Positions 23,647 through 33,453 of a DNA stretch of 64,000 bases are shown here, piece after piece (position 1 is the stretch's first letter; each line of letters starts with the position of its first letter). The DNA lies in the NCBI GenBank assembly GCA_902826815.1, contig CADEGF010000018.1:1-64000 (forward strand), read 5' to 3'. Source of the stretch: an uncultured Mycobacteriaceae bacterium. Its GTDB lineage: Bacteria > Actinomycetota > Actinomycetes > Mycobacteriales > Mycobacteriaceae. The position numbers and the translations under genes are program-made. Below the pieces are notes generated by a model. It ran no database searches. It saw nothing but the letters and a program-made list of their open reading frames with translations, and had not been told where the DNA came from.

Positions 23647-26600
23647 TCAAGGCAGCGCTGCGAAGCCAAGCGATCTCGTCATTGCGAGGTAGCGAGCAAA
23701 ATAGTCCCTCGCGGCATCCATATCGCCGCGGGCCCTGGCCAGAAGTCCACCCAGCCCCAGCACCGTGATCTCGAGCAGCGCCGAATCATGCTCGGCCCGC
23801 AGGCTACTCATCCGGTCGATCTCCGCTTCAGCCTCGGTCAGGTCGTCCTTCTCGCCACGCTCAATCAGCGTCTGTACCAAGAGGCCGGTGGCCCCGACTG
23901 CGAACCCGAGTCGTCCCGCCCGGTGCAACTCATCGGCGGCGTCGCGCATCGCCGGGATGGCAGCATCACGGTCGCCGCGCCTGGCCTTCTCACGCGCTAC
24001 CCACCCCTGGGCCATCGGGATGTGGTACGGAGCGCGCTTGCGCCAGGTGTCGAGGGCCTGCTCCATCAGTTCCAGCCCGCGTTGCCGGTCGGCCGCGGCG
24101 GGATCGTTCAGCAAAGCGAAGCTCAAACAGTAGTTCGCCAGGCTCAATGCGTAATCGTTACCCGCCCGCTCGGCGGAATGCCTGGCCTCCTCGATCGCGC
24201 GCATCGCGGCGTCGTCGACCGGAACCACCCCGTAGGCGATGCCCATGCCATAGGCCCAGGTGACGACGACGGCGAGGGTTGCCGGATCACTACGTCGCGC
24301 CATCGTGACGGCGTCGTCGAGATCCTCCCGCCATCCGTTACGGCCGAGCCACCATCTGGCAATGCCGCGAAATGCCAACGCGGTCGCCAGCGGTGATCCG
24401 ACGCCGAAGTCGGCGCCCATTACGGCGTCGCCGTCGGTCATGTCGATGACGATCTGCGACCACCGCAACACCGACTCGACGTCACCGACGTCGAACCAGG
24501 CGGCCAGCGCGACGAACGCCAATCCGACGGTCATGGTGGGGTCACCGATCGACTCGAGCAGCGCCATCTGTTCAGACACCAGCCGTGCCGCCTCGCGAGC
24601 ACGCCCGGCATAGAGGAGTTCCGTTGCGAGCCCGCTCATTCCGATGGCCAGCGAGACCTTGTCCCCGGCTTCCGCGCACAGTTCCCGCAACTCCTCGAAG
24701 TGACCGCGGCTTTCCTCGATCGCCAGTGCCTGCCAATCGGTGACGCACAGCATTCTGCGTGGCGCGATTCGCATCAAAAGCTGATCGGGATCCTCGGCGG
24801 GCAGTTCGTCAGCGATCGCACGGGCTCTCTCCCAGCCGGTCCTGGCTGAGGCGAGATCACGGATGGTTGACCACGCGCCTGCGCGCATGTGCCAGCGATA
24901 GGCCTCGTGCAGTTCGCCTGCGGCGTGGAGATGCTCGGCTATCTGGGCAGCGTTCTCCTCCACCGACTCGGCCGCACGGTCCTCGATCAATGCCGCCAGG
25001 CGCCGATGCCACTTGGCGCGATCGGATTTCAGCTGCGATTCATAGGCCACCGCGCGGATCAGCGGATGGTGGAAGGCGTACTCGGCATTTGCGATGAACC
25101 GCACCTGGTCGATCAGTTCCGCATCCAGCAATTCGTCGAATACCGCCTCGACACCCAGAGCGGTGAGCATCTCAGCCCCGAAGTGTGCGCCGATCACCGA
25201 CGCCGCGGTCAACGTGCTCTTGGCCGAGAGGCTCAGGCGATCGATCCGCGCCTTGATGGCTGCCTCCACCGTCGCGGGCACGCTCAATTCGGCGAGATCC
25301 GCTCGACATGTGTACCTGCCACGCTGGCCGGTCAGCACCCCGCGCTGCACCAACTCGCGCACCATCTCCTCGGCGAAGAACGGATTCCCTGCGGCCCGGG
25401 CGGCGATGATCGCTGTCAGCTCGCGGACCGAGGGATCTGTACCCAGCAGGTCGCCGAGCAGCGCCACGATATCCGAATCGCCAAGTGGGGCAAGGGCTAT
25501 AGTTTGAGATCCATGTACCCGCGTCAACGTACCCGGATATTCCGGACGGGATGTGACCAGCACCATTGACGGCGTTTGCGGAATGACGGTGAGGAAGTCG
25601 GCGAGCATCGACTCGCTTACGGCATCGATCCAGTGCACATCCTCGATGATCAAGAGCGCGGGTGTGGTGCGTGCCAGTGACGCAGTGTTGATCAGTCCAG
25701 TGAGCCGGCGTCGTCGGGCGTCCGGGTCGATTTGGGGCAGCGGTACTTCCGGGTCGGCGACGCCGAGCAAGTCATCGAGCAGGAGCAGATCCGGTGGGTG
25801 GGCGTCGGGGAGCTGCGCCCTCAGCCGGACCCGTGCGGTTTCGCCATCGAGGTCAGCGATGCCGGTGGCAGTGCGCAGCAGCCGCGCTACCGCGTGGAAG
25901 GGGATATCGCTGGCGTGGGATTCGCAAAAGGCCCAAAACACCTCCATCCCGCGGGCAGCCGCCAGTGCCGCGACTTCTCGTGCCGCCCGGCTCTTCCCGA
26001 TCCCGGGTGGGCCAACCACGTTGACGACGCCGCCGCGACCCTTGATTGCGCGATCCACCATGGCGTCGAGGACCGCCATCTCCCAGTTCCGACCGACCAG
26101 GTTCGCGTCCGCACGCTCGACGATGCGATCCCGCGGGGCGATCGCGACGAGCTGACGCACCGGAACCGGTTGGTCTGCGCCCTTGATGTGCACCAACTCG
26201 GTGTCCTCGAGGACCGCAGTTCGCTCGACCAACTGCGCGGTGGCCTCGCTGAGCAGCACCCCGCCGTGCGGAGCGACAGACTCCATGCGCTGCGCATATC
26301 CGACGGTCTCCCCGATCGCGGCGTAACCCGTTACACCAGAACCCATCTCACCGGCGACGACGCGACCCGAATTCAATCCGACCCGCAGCCGCAGCGAGAT
26401 GTTGTCACGACGCTGCGCCTTCGCGGCGAGCTGCCCGGCCTCGGCTTGGATGTCCAGCGCCGCTAAGCATGCCCGGATCGCATGATCCTCCAGCGCCGCC
26501 GGTGCGCCGAACAACGCCATCAAACCGTCACCGGTGAACTTCTCCATCGTGCCGCCATAGCGCTGCACCACCGCCGCGCCGCGGCCGACCAGCTCGGCCA

Positions 26601-26796
26601 TGATCTCTCGCAACCGCTCCGGACCCACCGCTGCCGCGATGTCCATCGACCGCACCACATCGGCGAACAGCACCGTCACCTGCTTGTACTCCGCTGTGTC
26701 AGCCGAAGTCGCAATAGCGGCACCGCACTCGTCGCAGAACTTGGCGTTCTCCCGCAGTGCCGTGCCGCACGTTGCGCACGGCTTGCCTGCCGTCAT
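23647..26796 (-). CDS. Zinc-ribbon / class III cyclase / AAA / TPR protein, copy 1
   Basis: A 1049-aa multidomain signalling protein. It has a zinc ribbon with CATCG and CDECG (residues 7-25). The class III cyclase domain starts near 38, with metal Asp D46 (LFADVV), K86 and D90 in EKFTGDG. The AAA ATPase has GPPGIGKS and the Walker B LLIIEDVHWID, followed by a long TPR-like C-terminus. The Asn of the usual VN..R motif is Gly here (GETVGYAQR), so catalytic activity is uncertain even with the Lys present. The start overlaps the paralogue's stop by ATGA. Confidence 0.88.
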   Translation of the reverse strand: MTAGKPCATCGTALRENAKFCDECGAAIATSADTAEYKQVTVLFADVVRSMDIAAAVGPERLREIMAELVGRGAAVVQRYGGTMEKFTGDGLMALFGAPAALEDHAIRACLAALDIQAEAGQLAAKAQRRDNISLRLRVGLNSGRVVAGEMGSGVTGYAAIGETVGYAQRMESVAPHGGVLLSEATAQLVERTAVLEDTELVHIKGADQPVPVRQLVAIAPRDRIVERADANLVGRNWEMAVLDAMVDRAIKGRGGVVNVVGPPGIGKSRAAREVAALAAARGMEVFWAFCESHASDIPFHAVARLLRTATGIADLDGETARVRLRAQLPDAHPPDLLLLDDLLGVADPEVPLPQIDPDARRRRLTGLINTASLARTTPALLIIEDVHWIDAVSESMLADFLTVIPQTPSMVLVTSRPEYPGTLTRVHGSQTIALAPLGDSDIVALLGDLLGTDPSVRELTAIIAARAAGNPFFAEEMVRELVQRGVLTGQRGRYTCRADLAELSVPATVEAAIKARIDRLSLSAKSTLTAASVIGAHFGAEMLTALGVEAVFDELLDAELIDQVRFIANAEYAFHHPLIRAVAYESQLKSDRAKWHRRLAALIEDRAAESVEENAAQIAEHLHAAGELHEAYRWHMRAGAWSTIRDLASARTGWERARAIADELPAEDPDQLLMRIAPRRMLCVTDWQALAIEESRGHFEELRELCAEAGDKVSLAIGMSGLATELLYAGRAREAARLVSEQMALLESIGDPTMTVGLAFVALAAWFDVGDVESVLRWSQIVIDMTDGDAVMGADFGVGSPLATALAFRGIARWWLGRNGWREDLDDAVTMARRSDPATLAVVVTWAYGMGIAYGVVPVDDAAMRAIEEARHSAERAGNDYALSLANYCLSFALLNDPAAADRQRGLELMEQALDTWRKRAPYHIPMAQGWVAREKARRGDRDAAIPAMRDAADELHRAGRLGFAVGATGLLVQTLIERGEKDDLTEAEAEIDRMSSLRAEHDSALLEITVLGLGGLLARARGDMDAARDYFARYLAMTRSLGFAALP

Positions 26797-29700
26797 TGGA
26801 TCATCGCCTTGGCGGCGTCGATGTGTCCCTCGAAGCCAAGGGATTCCGCCATTTCGCGATAGCGGCTCGTCAAGTCCTGGTAGTCGGCGTCGTCACCGCG
26901 GGCGCGGGCTGTCAGCGCACGCAGCCGAAGCAGCGTGATGTCGAGCACCGCCGAAGCGGGATCGGTTTGTGCGTTCGCCATCCGCTCGATCTCGATCTGC
27001 GCCTCGGCCAAATCGCCATTACCGCCACGCTCGAGGAGTGTCTCCACGAAAACGCTTGTGCTGCAAATGTCCCACCCGATCCGCCCTGCCTGATGCAGCT
27101 CGCTGACGGCCTGACGCATCACCGAAATGGCCCCGTCCCGGTCACCGCTGCCGGCCATCTCCCTGGCGACCCACACGTGCGCAACCGGGACGAGCGAAGG
27201 CGCATGCTCCGGCAGCAACACGTCGCGGGCGTGGATCATCATCTCCATCCCGCGACGACGGTCGACGGCGGTGGGCCGATACAGCAGCGCCGTACCCAGC
27301 GCGAAATGTGCGCCTGCGCGCCCGAAATCGTTTCCCAGTTCCTCGGCCCTCAGCATCGCCTCTTCGAACGGGCGCAACGTGGAGTCATCGGCTTGAATGA
27401 CCCCGTAGATCACTGAGGCGAAAGTCCAGGCGATGACGAGGGCGAAGGTGCTCGGATCGCTGTGTCCGGCGATCTCGATGGCGTCGTCGAAGTCCTGATG
27501 CCACCCGTCGTGACCAAACCAGAACCGGGCAATGCCGCGAAACGCCAGCGCGATCGCCAGCGGCGACCCGATACCGAAGCCTGCGCCGAGTACGGGGTCG
27601 CCGTCAGCCAGGTCGATAACGCGCTGGGACCACCGCAGAATCTCGCCGAAGTCGCCGGAATTGAACCAGTTGGCGAACGCTGGGAACGACAGGCCGACGG
27701 TTAACGCGGGGTCGCCGATCGACTCGAGCAGCGCCATCTGTTCGGATACCAGCCGGGAACCCTCACCCGGACGTCCGGAGTAGAGCAGTTCGGTTGCCAG
27801 CCCGGTCATGCCGATGGCCAGGGAGACCTTGTCGCCGGCGGCGCCGCACAACTCCCGCAGCTCCGCGAACCGGCCCCAGCCTTTCTGCACCGGTCGGGCC
27901 TGCCAATCGGTGACGCACAACATCGTCCGCGGGGCGATGCGCATCGGCAGCCGGGTGGGGTCATCGTCTGGGAGTGCATCCGCGATCGCGAGCGCCCGGT
28001 CCCAGCTGAGCCTGGCTGCGTTGAGATCGCGGCCGGTCAACCACGCGGCTGCGCGCATGTGCCAGCCGAAGGCCGCATGCACGTCGCAGGCATTCTGCAG
28101 ATGCTCAGCGATCAGGGCCGCGTTCTCCTCTGCCGAAGCCGGATCACCGTGCTGGATCGCCGAGGCCAGGCGGCGATGTGATTCGGCGCGGTCGGATTTC
28201 AGCTGTGACTCGTAGGCCACGGTGCGGATCAGCGGATGGCAGAAGGCGTACTCGACGTTCGGTGTGAACCGCATCTGATCGATGAGTTGCGTGGCGACCA
28301 ACTCATCGAAGACCGGATCGATGCCGAGCTCCGTCAGTAGTTCGGTGCTGAAGCGCGATCCAATCACCGACGCCGCGTTCAACGTTCGCTTCGCAGGTGC
28401 CGCAAGGCGGTCGATGCGTGCCTCGATCGCCGCTTGCACCGTGGCCGGTACGCGCATTTCGGCGATGTCCGCGTGACACATGTAGTGGCCGTGATCACCG
28501 GTCAGCACGCCGCGCTGGATGAGCTCGCGGACTATCTCACCGGCGAAGAACGGGTTTCCGTCGGCCCGGTCGGCGATGATCTTCACCAGTTCGCCGACCG
28601 AGGAGTCGGACCCCAGCAGATCTTCGATCAGCGTCACGGTGTCTGAATCACCCAGCGGGGCAAGCGCTATCGCCTGGGCGCCGCGGACCCGGGTCAGCGC
28701 TCCCTCATATTCGGGGCGGGCCGTGATCAGCACCACTGTCGGGGTGCGGGCGACTACGGTGAGGAAGTCGGCGAGCATCGATTCGCTGACCGCATCAATC
28801 CAGTGCACGTCCTCGATGATGAAAAGCGCGGGCTCGGTTCGCGCCAGCGACGTGGTGTTGATCAGCGCTGTCAATCGGCGTCGCCGTTTGTCCGGATCGA
28901 ATTGGGGCAGAGGTTTTTCCGGTTCCAGGATGCCGAGAAGGTCATCAAGTAGCAGCAGATCCTGCGGATCGGCATCGAGCGGCACAGTCTCTCGCAACCG
29001 TCGGCGAGCCGAATCGTCGTCGAGATCCGATACTCCACTGCCCGCGCGAAGCAACTGTGTCACCGCATGAAACGGGACGTCGCGGGCATGTGACTCACAG
29101 AACGTCCAGAAGACCTGGACCCCGCGGTCGGCGGCAAGCGCGGCGGCTTCGCGAGCGACCCGGCTCTTGCCGATGCCCGGCGGTCCCACAACTGTCACGA
29201 CGCCGCCGCGGCCGCCGACGGCACGCTCGACGATGGCGTCGAGCGCAGCCAACTCCCATCGCCGGCCGACCAATGCCGCCTCGACGCGTCCGACCATGCC
29301 GTCCGGCGGGTTGATCGCCAGCAGCCGGCGGGCGGTCACCGGTTCGTCGGCGCCCTTGATCCGCACCCACTCCGGCTCGGCCAGCACTGCGTTGTGCTCG
29401 ACGAGCTGGGCCGTCGACTCCGAGAGCATCACTCCGCCCGGCGGCGCCGCCGATTCCATCCGCTGCGCGAAACCGACTGGCTCGCCCATCGCGGCGTACC
29501 CCAGCGATCCCGAACCGATCTCGCCTGCGATCACCCGACCCGAGTTCAGGCCAACCCGCAACTGCAGCGCAACGGCGTCGCGGCTCTGTACCTCGGCGGC
29601 CAGCTGTTTCGCATCCTCCTGGATGGCCAGCGCCGCAAGGCAAGCCCGAAAAGCATGATCCTCCAACGCAACTGGAGCACCAAATAGGGCCATCACGCCG

Positions 29701-29966
29701 TCGCCGTGGTATTCCACGGTCCCGCCGAAGCGCTCGACGACTGCCGCAGCTCGCTCCAGGAGCTCGGTCATGATCTCGCGCAAGCGCTCGACGTCGAGGG
29801 CGGCTGCGATGTCCGTCGACCGCACCACATCGGCGAATAGGAGTGTCACCTGCTTGTACTGCGGGGAGTCGATCGATGCGCGGGTCGGCGCGCCGCATTC
29901 ATCGCAGAACTTCGCGTTCGCCCGCAGGCCTGTGCCGCACGACCCGCACGCCACGCCCGCCGTCAT
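26793..29966 (-). CDS. Zinc-ribbon / class III cyclase / AAA / TPR protein, copy 2
   Basis: A 1057-aa paralogue of the neighbouring protein, sharing its domain order. It has a zinc ribbon (CGSCG, CDECG), cyclase-like domain, GPPGIGKS ATPase and TPR-like tail. In the cyclase the metal Asp D46 and D89 remain, but VEYHGDG replaces MEKFTGDG. One residue is deleted and the adenine-selecting Lys is gone. The VN..R Asn is also Gly. It is therefore probably a non-catalytic or altered nucleotide-sensing domain. Start placed at MTAGVACGSCG by alignment with copy 1; upstream starts would add an unrelated 42-aa stretch. Confidence 0.88.
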   Translation of the reverse strand: MTAGVACGSCGTGLRANAKFCDECGAPTRASIDSPQYKQVTLLFADVVRSTDIAAALDVERLREIMTELLERAAAVVERFGGTVEYHGDGVMALFGAPVALEDHAFRACLAALAIQEDAKQLAAEVQSRDAVALQLRVGLNSGRVIAGEIGSGSLGYAAMGEPVGFAQRMESAAPPGGVMLSESTAQLVEHNAVLAEPEWVRIKGADEPVTARRLLAINPPDGMVGRVEAALVGRRWELAALDAIVERAVGGRGGVVTVVGPPGIGKSRVAREAAALAADRGVQVFWTFCESHARDVPFHAVTQLLRAGSGVSDLDDDSARRRLRETVPLDADPQDLLLLDDLLGILEPEKPLPQFDPDKRRRRLTALINTTSLARTEPALFIIEDVHWIDAVSESMLADFLTVVARTPTVVLITARPEYEGALTRVRGAQAIALAPLGDSDTVTLIEDLLGSDSSVGELVKIIADRADGNPFFAGEIVRELIQRGVLTGDHGHYMCHADIAEMRVPATVQAAIEARIDRLAAPAKRTLNAASVIGSRFSTELLTELGIDPVFDELVATQLIDQMRFTPNVEYAFCHPLIRTVAYESQLKSDRAESHRRLASAIQHGDPASAEENAALIAEHLQNACDVHAAFGWHMRAAAWLTGRDLNAARLSWDRALAIADALPDDDPTRLPMRIAPRTMLCVTDWQARPVQKGWGRFAELRELCGAAGDKVSLAIGMTGLATELLYSGRPGEGSRLVSEQMALLESIGDPALTVGLSFPAFANWFNSGDFGEILRWSQRVIDLADGDPVLGAGFGIGSPLAIALAFRGIARFWFGHDGWHQDFDDAIEIAGHSDPSTFALVIAWTFASVIYGVIQADDSTLRPFEEAMLRAEELGNDFGRAGAHFALGTALLYRPTAVDRRRGMEMMIHARDVLLPEHAPSLVPVAHVWVAREMAGSGDRDGAISVMRQAVSELHQAGRIGWDICSTSVFVETLLERGGNGDLAEAQIEIERMANAQTDPASAVLDITLLRLRALTARARGDDADYQDLTSRYREMAESLGFEGHIDAAKAMIQ

Positions 29967-30038
29967 CTCGAAGACCACCGATCCATTGGGCTCGCCCCCA
30001 ATTGCCCAGAGGATAGGACGCACACCAGCCGAAGGCGG

Positions 30039-30048
30039 GCTAATTAGC
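30039..30048. promoter_or_regulatory. GCTAATTAGC palindrome between cyclase copy 2 and far
   Basis: A perfect 10-bp palindrome in the 128-bp divergent region (29967-30094). It is placed to act as an operator for far, the cyclase pair, or both. No further support. Confidence 0.35.
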
Positions 30049-30094
30049 AGAAGCGTCAGGCGAGCTGGCTCACACGCTGAGATACGTTGCATTC

Positions 30095-31174
30095 GTGACC
30101 AACACGGGACCCCTGGCAGGCGTGAAAGTGATCGAGCTCGGCGGTATCGGTCCAGGGCCGCATGCGGCGATGATGCTGGCCGACTTGGGCGCCGACGTGG
30201 TGCGCGTGCGTCGACCAGGCGGTCTGACGATGCCAGCCGAGGACGTCGACCTGCTGCACCGCGGTAAGCGGATCGTCGACATGGACGTCAAGAACCAGCC
30301 GCAGCTTCTGCTCGATCTGGCGGCCAAGGCCGACGTGCTACTCGACTGCTTTCGTCCAGGTACCTGCGAACGGCTCGGCATCGGGCCGGCTGACTGCGCG
30401 GCGGTCAACCCGCGGCTGATCTTCGCCCGCATCACCGGGTGGGGTCAGGACGGTCCGCTCGCGATGACCGCCGGCCATGACATCAATTACCTCTCGCAGA
30501 CCGGTGCGCTGTCCGCGATCGGCTACCGCGACCGGCCGCCGGTGGCACCGCTGAACCTGGTCGCCGACTTCGGCGGCGGGTCGATGTTCGTTCTCGTCGG
30601 CATCGTCGCAGCGCTGTACGAACGGGAGAAATCGGGCCAGGGTCAGGTGATCGACGCGGCGATGGTGGACGGCGTCAGCATCCTGGCGCAGATGATGTGG
30701 ACGATGAAGCAGACCGGCTCGCTTTCAGACGAGCGCGAGTCGTTCCTGCTCGACGGTGGCGCACCGTTCTACCGCACATACGAGTGCTCCGACGGCAGGT
30801 GCATGGCCGTCGGCGCGATCGAGCCGCAGTTCTTCGCGCAATTGCTGGCAGGCCTGGGTTTGTCCGCTGACGAGGTGCCAAGCCAGTTTGAGATCGGCGC
30901 CTACCCGGACATGCACAAGATCTTCACAGAGCGGTTCGCGAGCAGGACGCGAGACGAGTGGGCCGACGTCTTCGCGGGTACCGACGCATGCGTGACGCCG
31001 GTCCTGACGTGGACCGAGGCCGCGGAAAACGAGCACCTCAGAGCCCGTTCCACGGTGATGGAGAACGACGGTGTCGAACAGGCTGCGCCCGCACCGCGAT
31101 TTTCGCGGACTCCATCGGGACCGGTCGGCGCACCGCCGAAGGGCACCACGGAACTCGACGAAATCGGGTGGTGA
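30095..31174 (+). CDS. far: Alpha-methylacyl-CoA racemase-like CoA transferase III family protein
   Basis: A 359-aa protein of the type III CoA-transferase fold. H128 in AGHDINYL and D158 in VADFGGGS align with catalytic H126 and D156 of M. tuberculosis MCR. It should epimerise 2-methylacyl-CoA esters from branched-chain lipid or sterol side-chain degradation, though a CoA-transferase or fatty-acid-CoA racemase role is possible. Start is GTG. By position it equals far (Rv0855). An SRPBCC gene follows 49 bp downstream, as in M. tuberculosis. Confidence 0.87.
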   Translation: MTNTGPLAGVKVIELGGIGPGPHAAMMLADLGADVVRVRRPGGLTMPAEDVDLLHRGKRIVDMDVKNQPQLLLDLAAKADVLLDCFRPGTCERLGIGPADCAAVNPRLIFARITGWGQDGPLAMTAGHDINYLSQTGALSAIGYRDRPPVAPLNLVADFGGGSMFVLVGIVAALYEREKSGQGQVIDAAMVDGVSILAQMMWTMKQTGSLSDERESFLLDGGAPFYRTYECSDGRCMAVGAIEPQFFAQLLAGLGLSADEVPSQFEIGAYPDMHKIFTERFASRTRDEWADVFAGTDACVTPVLTWTEAAENEHLRARSTVMENDGVEQAAPAPRFSRTPSGPVGAPPKGTTELDEIGW

Positions 31175-31223
31175 CTCGCGAGTCGGCGGACGCGTGCGCG
31201 ACAAGAGGATTACATTTGCCGAC

Positions 31224-31664
31224 ATGGCCGTTCGAGCCTCGCGGGAGATCGTCTTCGACGCGCCAGTCGACACGATCCTCGACGTCCTCGCCGACATCGA
31301 GGCGGTGCCGGCCTGGTCGTCTCTGCACAAGACGGCCGAAGTTCTCGACCGGCACCCCGACGGCAGGCCCCATCACGTCAAGGTCACGCTGAAGATCATG
31401 GGGGTCACCGACAAGGAGATCCTCGAGTACCACTGGGGTGATCGCTGGATGGTGTGGGACTCCTCTGAGACCTTCCAGCAGCGGGGACTGCACGGCGAGT
31501 ACAACCTCACACCCGAAGGCGAAGACCGGACGCGGGTGCGCTTCGACATCATCTTGGAGCTGGGCGCGCCGGTGCCCGCCTTCCTGATCAAGCGGGCCAA
31601 GAAGCAGGTGCTCGACGTCGCGACCGAGAGTCTGCGCCAGCGGGTCGCACAGATCGCCGACTGA
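31224..31664 (+). CDS. SRPBCC protein (Rv0856/Rv0857-like)
   Basis: A 146-aa START-like protein with SREIVFDAPVDTILDVLADI at the start and KRAKKQVLDVATESLRQRV at the end. It parallels the protein at 19412-19855. It follows far in the same order as M. tuberculosis Rv0855-Rv0856/Rv0857. Possibly a lipid or acyl carrier; function unproven. A GTG at 31192 could lengthen it by about ten residues. Confidence 0.85.
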   Translation: MAVRASREIVFDAPVDTILDVLADIEAVPAWSSLHKTAEVLDRHPDGRPHHVKVTLKIMGVTDKEILEYHWGDRWMVWDSSETFQQRGLHGEYNLTPEGEDRTRVRFDIILELGAPVPAFLIKRAKKQVLDVATESLRQRVAQIAD

Positions 31665-31700
31665 CACTCAACGCGCAAGCATTGGAATCAGCCGGAGCGG

Positions 31701-32173
31701 ATGGCCGGCTTCAGGAATGGCCTGGCGCGCGGCCCTGTTGGTCGCGATATGCCGACTGCAATAGTGCTCTCTGGCCATTCGGATGCCGTCAACGGTGAGC
31801 TCGCCGACGGCACGATGCCCTATCTCGCCGGGCCGCGGACGATCGCGGAGTTCATCGAACCGACCATCGCGAAGGCCGCAGCGGACGCAGGCAGGCCTGC
31901 TCCGCGCATCATCGCCACGATGTTGAAGAGGGACGTCGAGCCGTCGCCGAGGCGTTGAGCTTCTACGAGACGATTCCGTGGTATCAGAAGGTGATCGCGC
32001 CGGAAGGTCTGGCCAGCGCCGCCGACCTCGCGGCGATCGGGTCCGCCGAGTCGGTGGCGCGCAAGTTGCAGAGCTACCTCGATGCGGGCGCGACCGACGT
32101 CGTGCTGAGCCCCGTCGACCGGTCGGACACCACCGATCGCGAATCGCCGTGGGCCGTCGCGGCTTCGCTCTAG
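31701..32173 (+). pseudogene. Remnant of an F420-dependent LLM oxidoreductase
   Basis: Two frames together read as the C-terminal third of a luciferase-like F420 enzyme. GPRTIAEFIEPTIAKAAADA is in one frame, then after a frameshift near 31915-31935 the other frame continues with EALSFYETIPWYQKVIAPEG and ESVARKLQSYLDAGATDVVL. The N-terminal ~190 aa are absent and a short junction segment is lost. Neither half could fold as an enzyme, so this is a decaying gene. It ends at a long inverted repeat. Confidence 0.75.
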
Positions 32174-32176
32174 CCA

Positions 32177-32227
32177 TTGGTGAATCTGACGACGGAAAAC
32201 GCTGAAATTCGTCGTCAGTTTCACCAA
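32177..32227. terminator. 18-bp inverted repeat between pseudogene and dapC
   Basis: TTGGTGAATCTGACGACG (32177-32194) and CGTCGTCAGTTTCACCAA (32210-32227) are inverted copies with one mismatch around a 15-nt loop. They lie between two convergent units, 11 bp from the dapC stop. A bidirectional hairpin terminator is the simplest reading. Confidence 0.7.
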
Positions 32228-32238
32228 CGAGCAGCGGG

Positions 32239-33399
32239 CTAGCTGCGTAGCACGGCCAGTCGCCTGATGGCCTCGTCGAGCGTGTCGTCGCGTTTGCAGA
32301 AGGCGAAGCGCGCCAAGTGGTTCCACTCGTTGTCGCTCGATTCGCAGAACGCCGACATCGGAATGGCCGCTACCCCCGCCTTCTCCGGTAGCTCGGCGCA
32401 GAACGTCGTGCTGTCCTCGTAGCCCAGCGGCCGCGGGTCTGCGCAGAGGAAGTACGTGCCGAAGCTGTCGTGCACCTCGAAGCCCAGATCGTCGAGCGCG
32501 GTGCCCAGCCGGTCGCGCTTGGCCTGCAACGAGTCCCGCAGCGCTGCCACCCACTCATCTTCGGTATTCAATGCGTGGGCGACGGCGGGTTGGAACGGCG
32601 CGCCGCCGACATAACTCAGATACTGCTTGGCCGCGCGGATGCCGTTGATGAGATCCGCAGGGCCGCAAGCCCATCCGATCTTCCACCCGGTGACGTTGAA
32701 CATCTTGGCCGCGCTGGAGATGGTGATCGTCCGGTCGGCCATCCCCGGGTAGTTGGCCAGCGGCAGGTGGCGGCGGCCGTCAAACACCAGATGCTCGTAG
32801 ACCTCGTCGGTGATCACCAGCAGGTCGGCGTCCACCGCAAGCTTGGCGATCGCCGCGAGTTCGGCGTCCGACGCCACCATCCCGGTCGGGTTGTGCGGAG
32901 AGTTGACCATCAGGGCCTTGGTCTTCGGCGTCACCGCGCGGCGCAGACCGTCGACGTCGATCGCGAAGCCGCCGCCGTCGGCCACCATCGGCACCGCGCG
33001 GCGCTCACATCCCGCCATTGCGATGACGGGGGAATAGGAGTCGTAGAACGGCTCGATCAGTAGCACCTCGCTGCCCGGCTCGACGAGCCCGATGACCGAC
33101 GCGGCGATCGCCTCGGTGGCGCCGACGGTGACGAGCACCTCGGTGTCCGGGTCGTATTCGGTGCCGAAGTTCCGCTTGCGTTGCGCGGCGATGGCTTCAC
33201 GCAGCGGTGCGATGCCAAGGCCGGGCGGGTACTGGTTGACGCCGTCGGCGATCGCGTTCTCCGCTGTCTTGAGCATCGCGGGCGGGCCGTCCTCATCGGG
33301 GAAGCCCTGACCGAGGTTCACCGCTCCGATGCGCGCGGCCAGCGCCGACATCTCGGCGAAAATCGTCACCGCATAGGGCTGCAACCGCTTCACAGTCAT
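32239..33399 (-). CDS. dapC: N-succinyldiaminopimelate aminotransferase (DapC-like)
   Basis: A 386-aa class I PLP aminotransferase. The PLP lysine lies in SSAAKMFNVTGWKIGW, with NPTGMV and FCADPRP-like segments typical of the group. In M. tuberculosis the equivalent gene (Rv0858c) is annotated as dapC of lysine/peptidoglycan biosynthesis and is likewise next to fadA. The family also includes kynurenine and methionine aminotransferases, so substrate is inferred from synteny. Divergent from the OYE gene across 54 bp. Confidence 0.85.
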   Translation of the reverse strand: MTVKRLQPYAVTIFAEMSALAARIGAVNLGQGFPDEDGPPAMLKTAENAIADGVNQYPPGLGIAPLREAIAAQRKRNFGTEYDPDTEVLVTVGATEAIAASVIGLVEPGSEVLLIEPFYDSYSPVIAMAGCERRAVPMVADGGGFAIDVDGLRRAVTPKTKALMVNSPHNPTGMVASDAELAAIAKLAVDADLLVITDEVYEHLVFDGRRHLPLANYPGMADRTITISSAAKMFNVTGWKIGWACGPADLINGIRAAKQYLSYVGGAPFQPAVAHALNTEDEWVAALRDSLQAKRDRLGTALDDLGFEVHDSFGTYFLCADPRPLGYEDSTTFCAELPEKAGVAAIPMSAFCESSDNEWNHLARFAFCKRDDTLDEAIRRLAVLRS

Positions 33400-33453
33400 G
33401 GGCTCCGAGCCTATGCCAGGAATGAATACGGGCCTCGGTGCGCTGTCAGCGGC

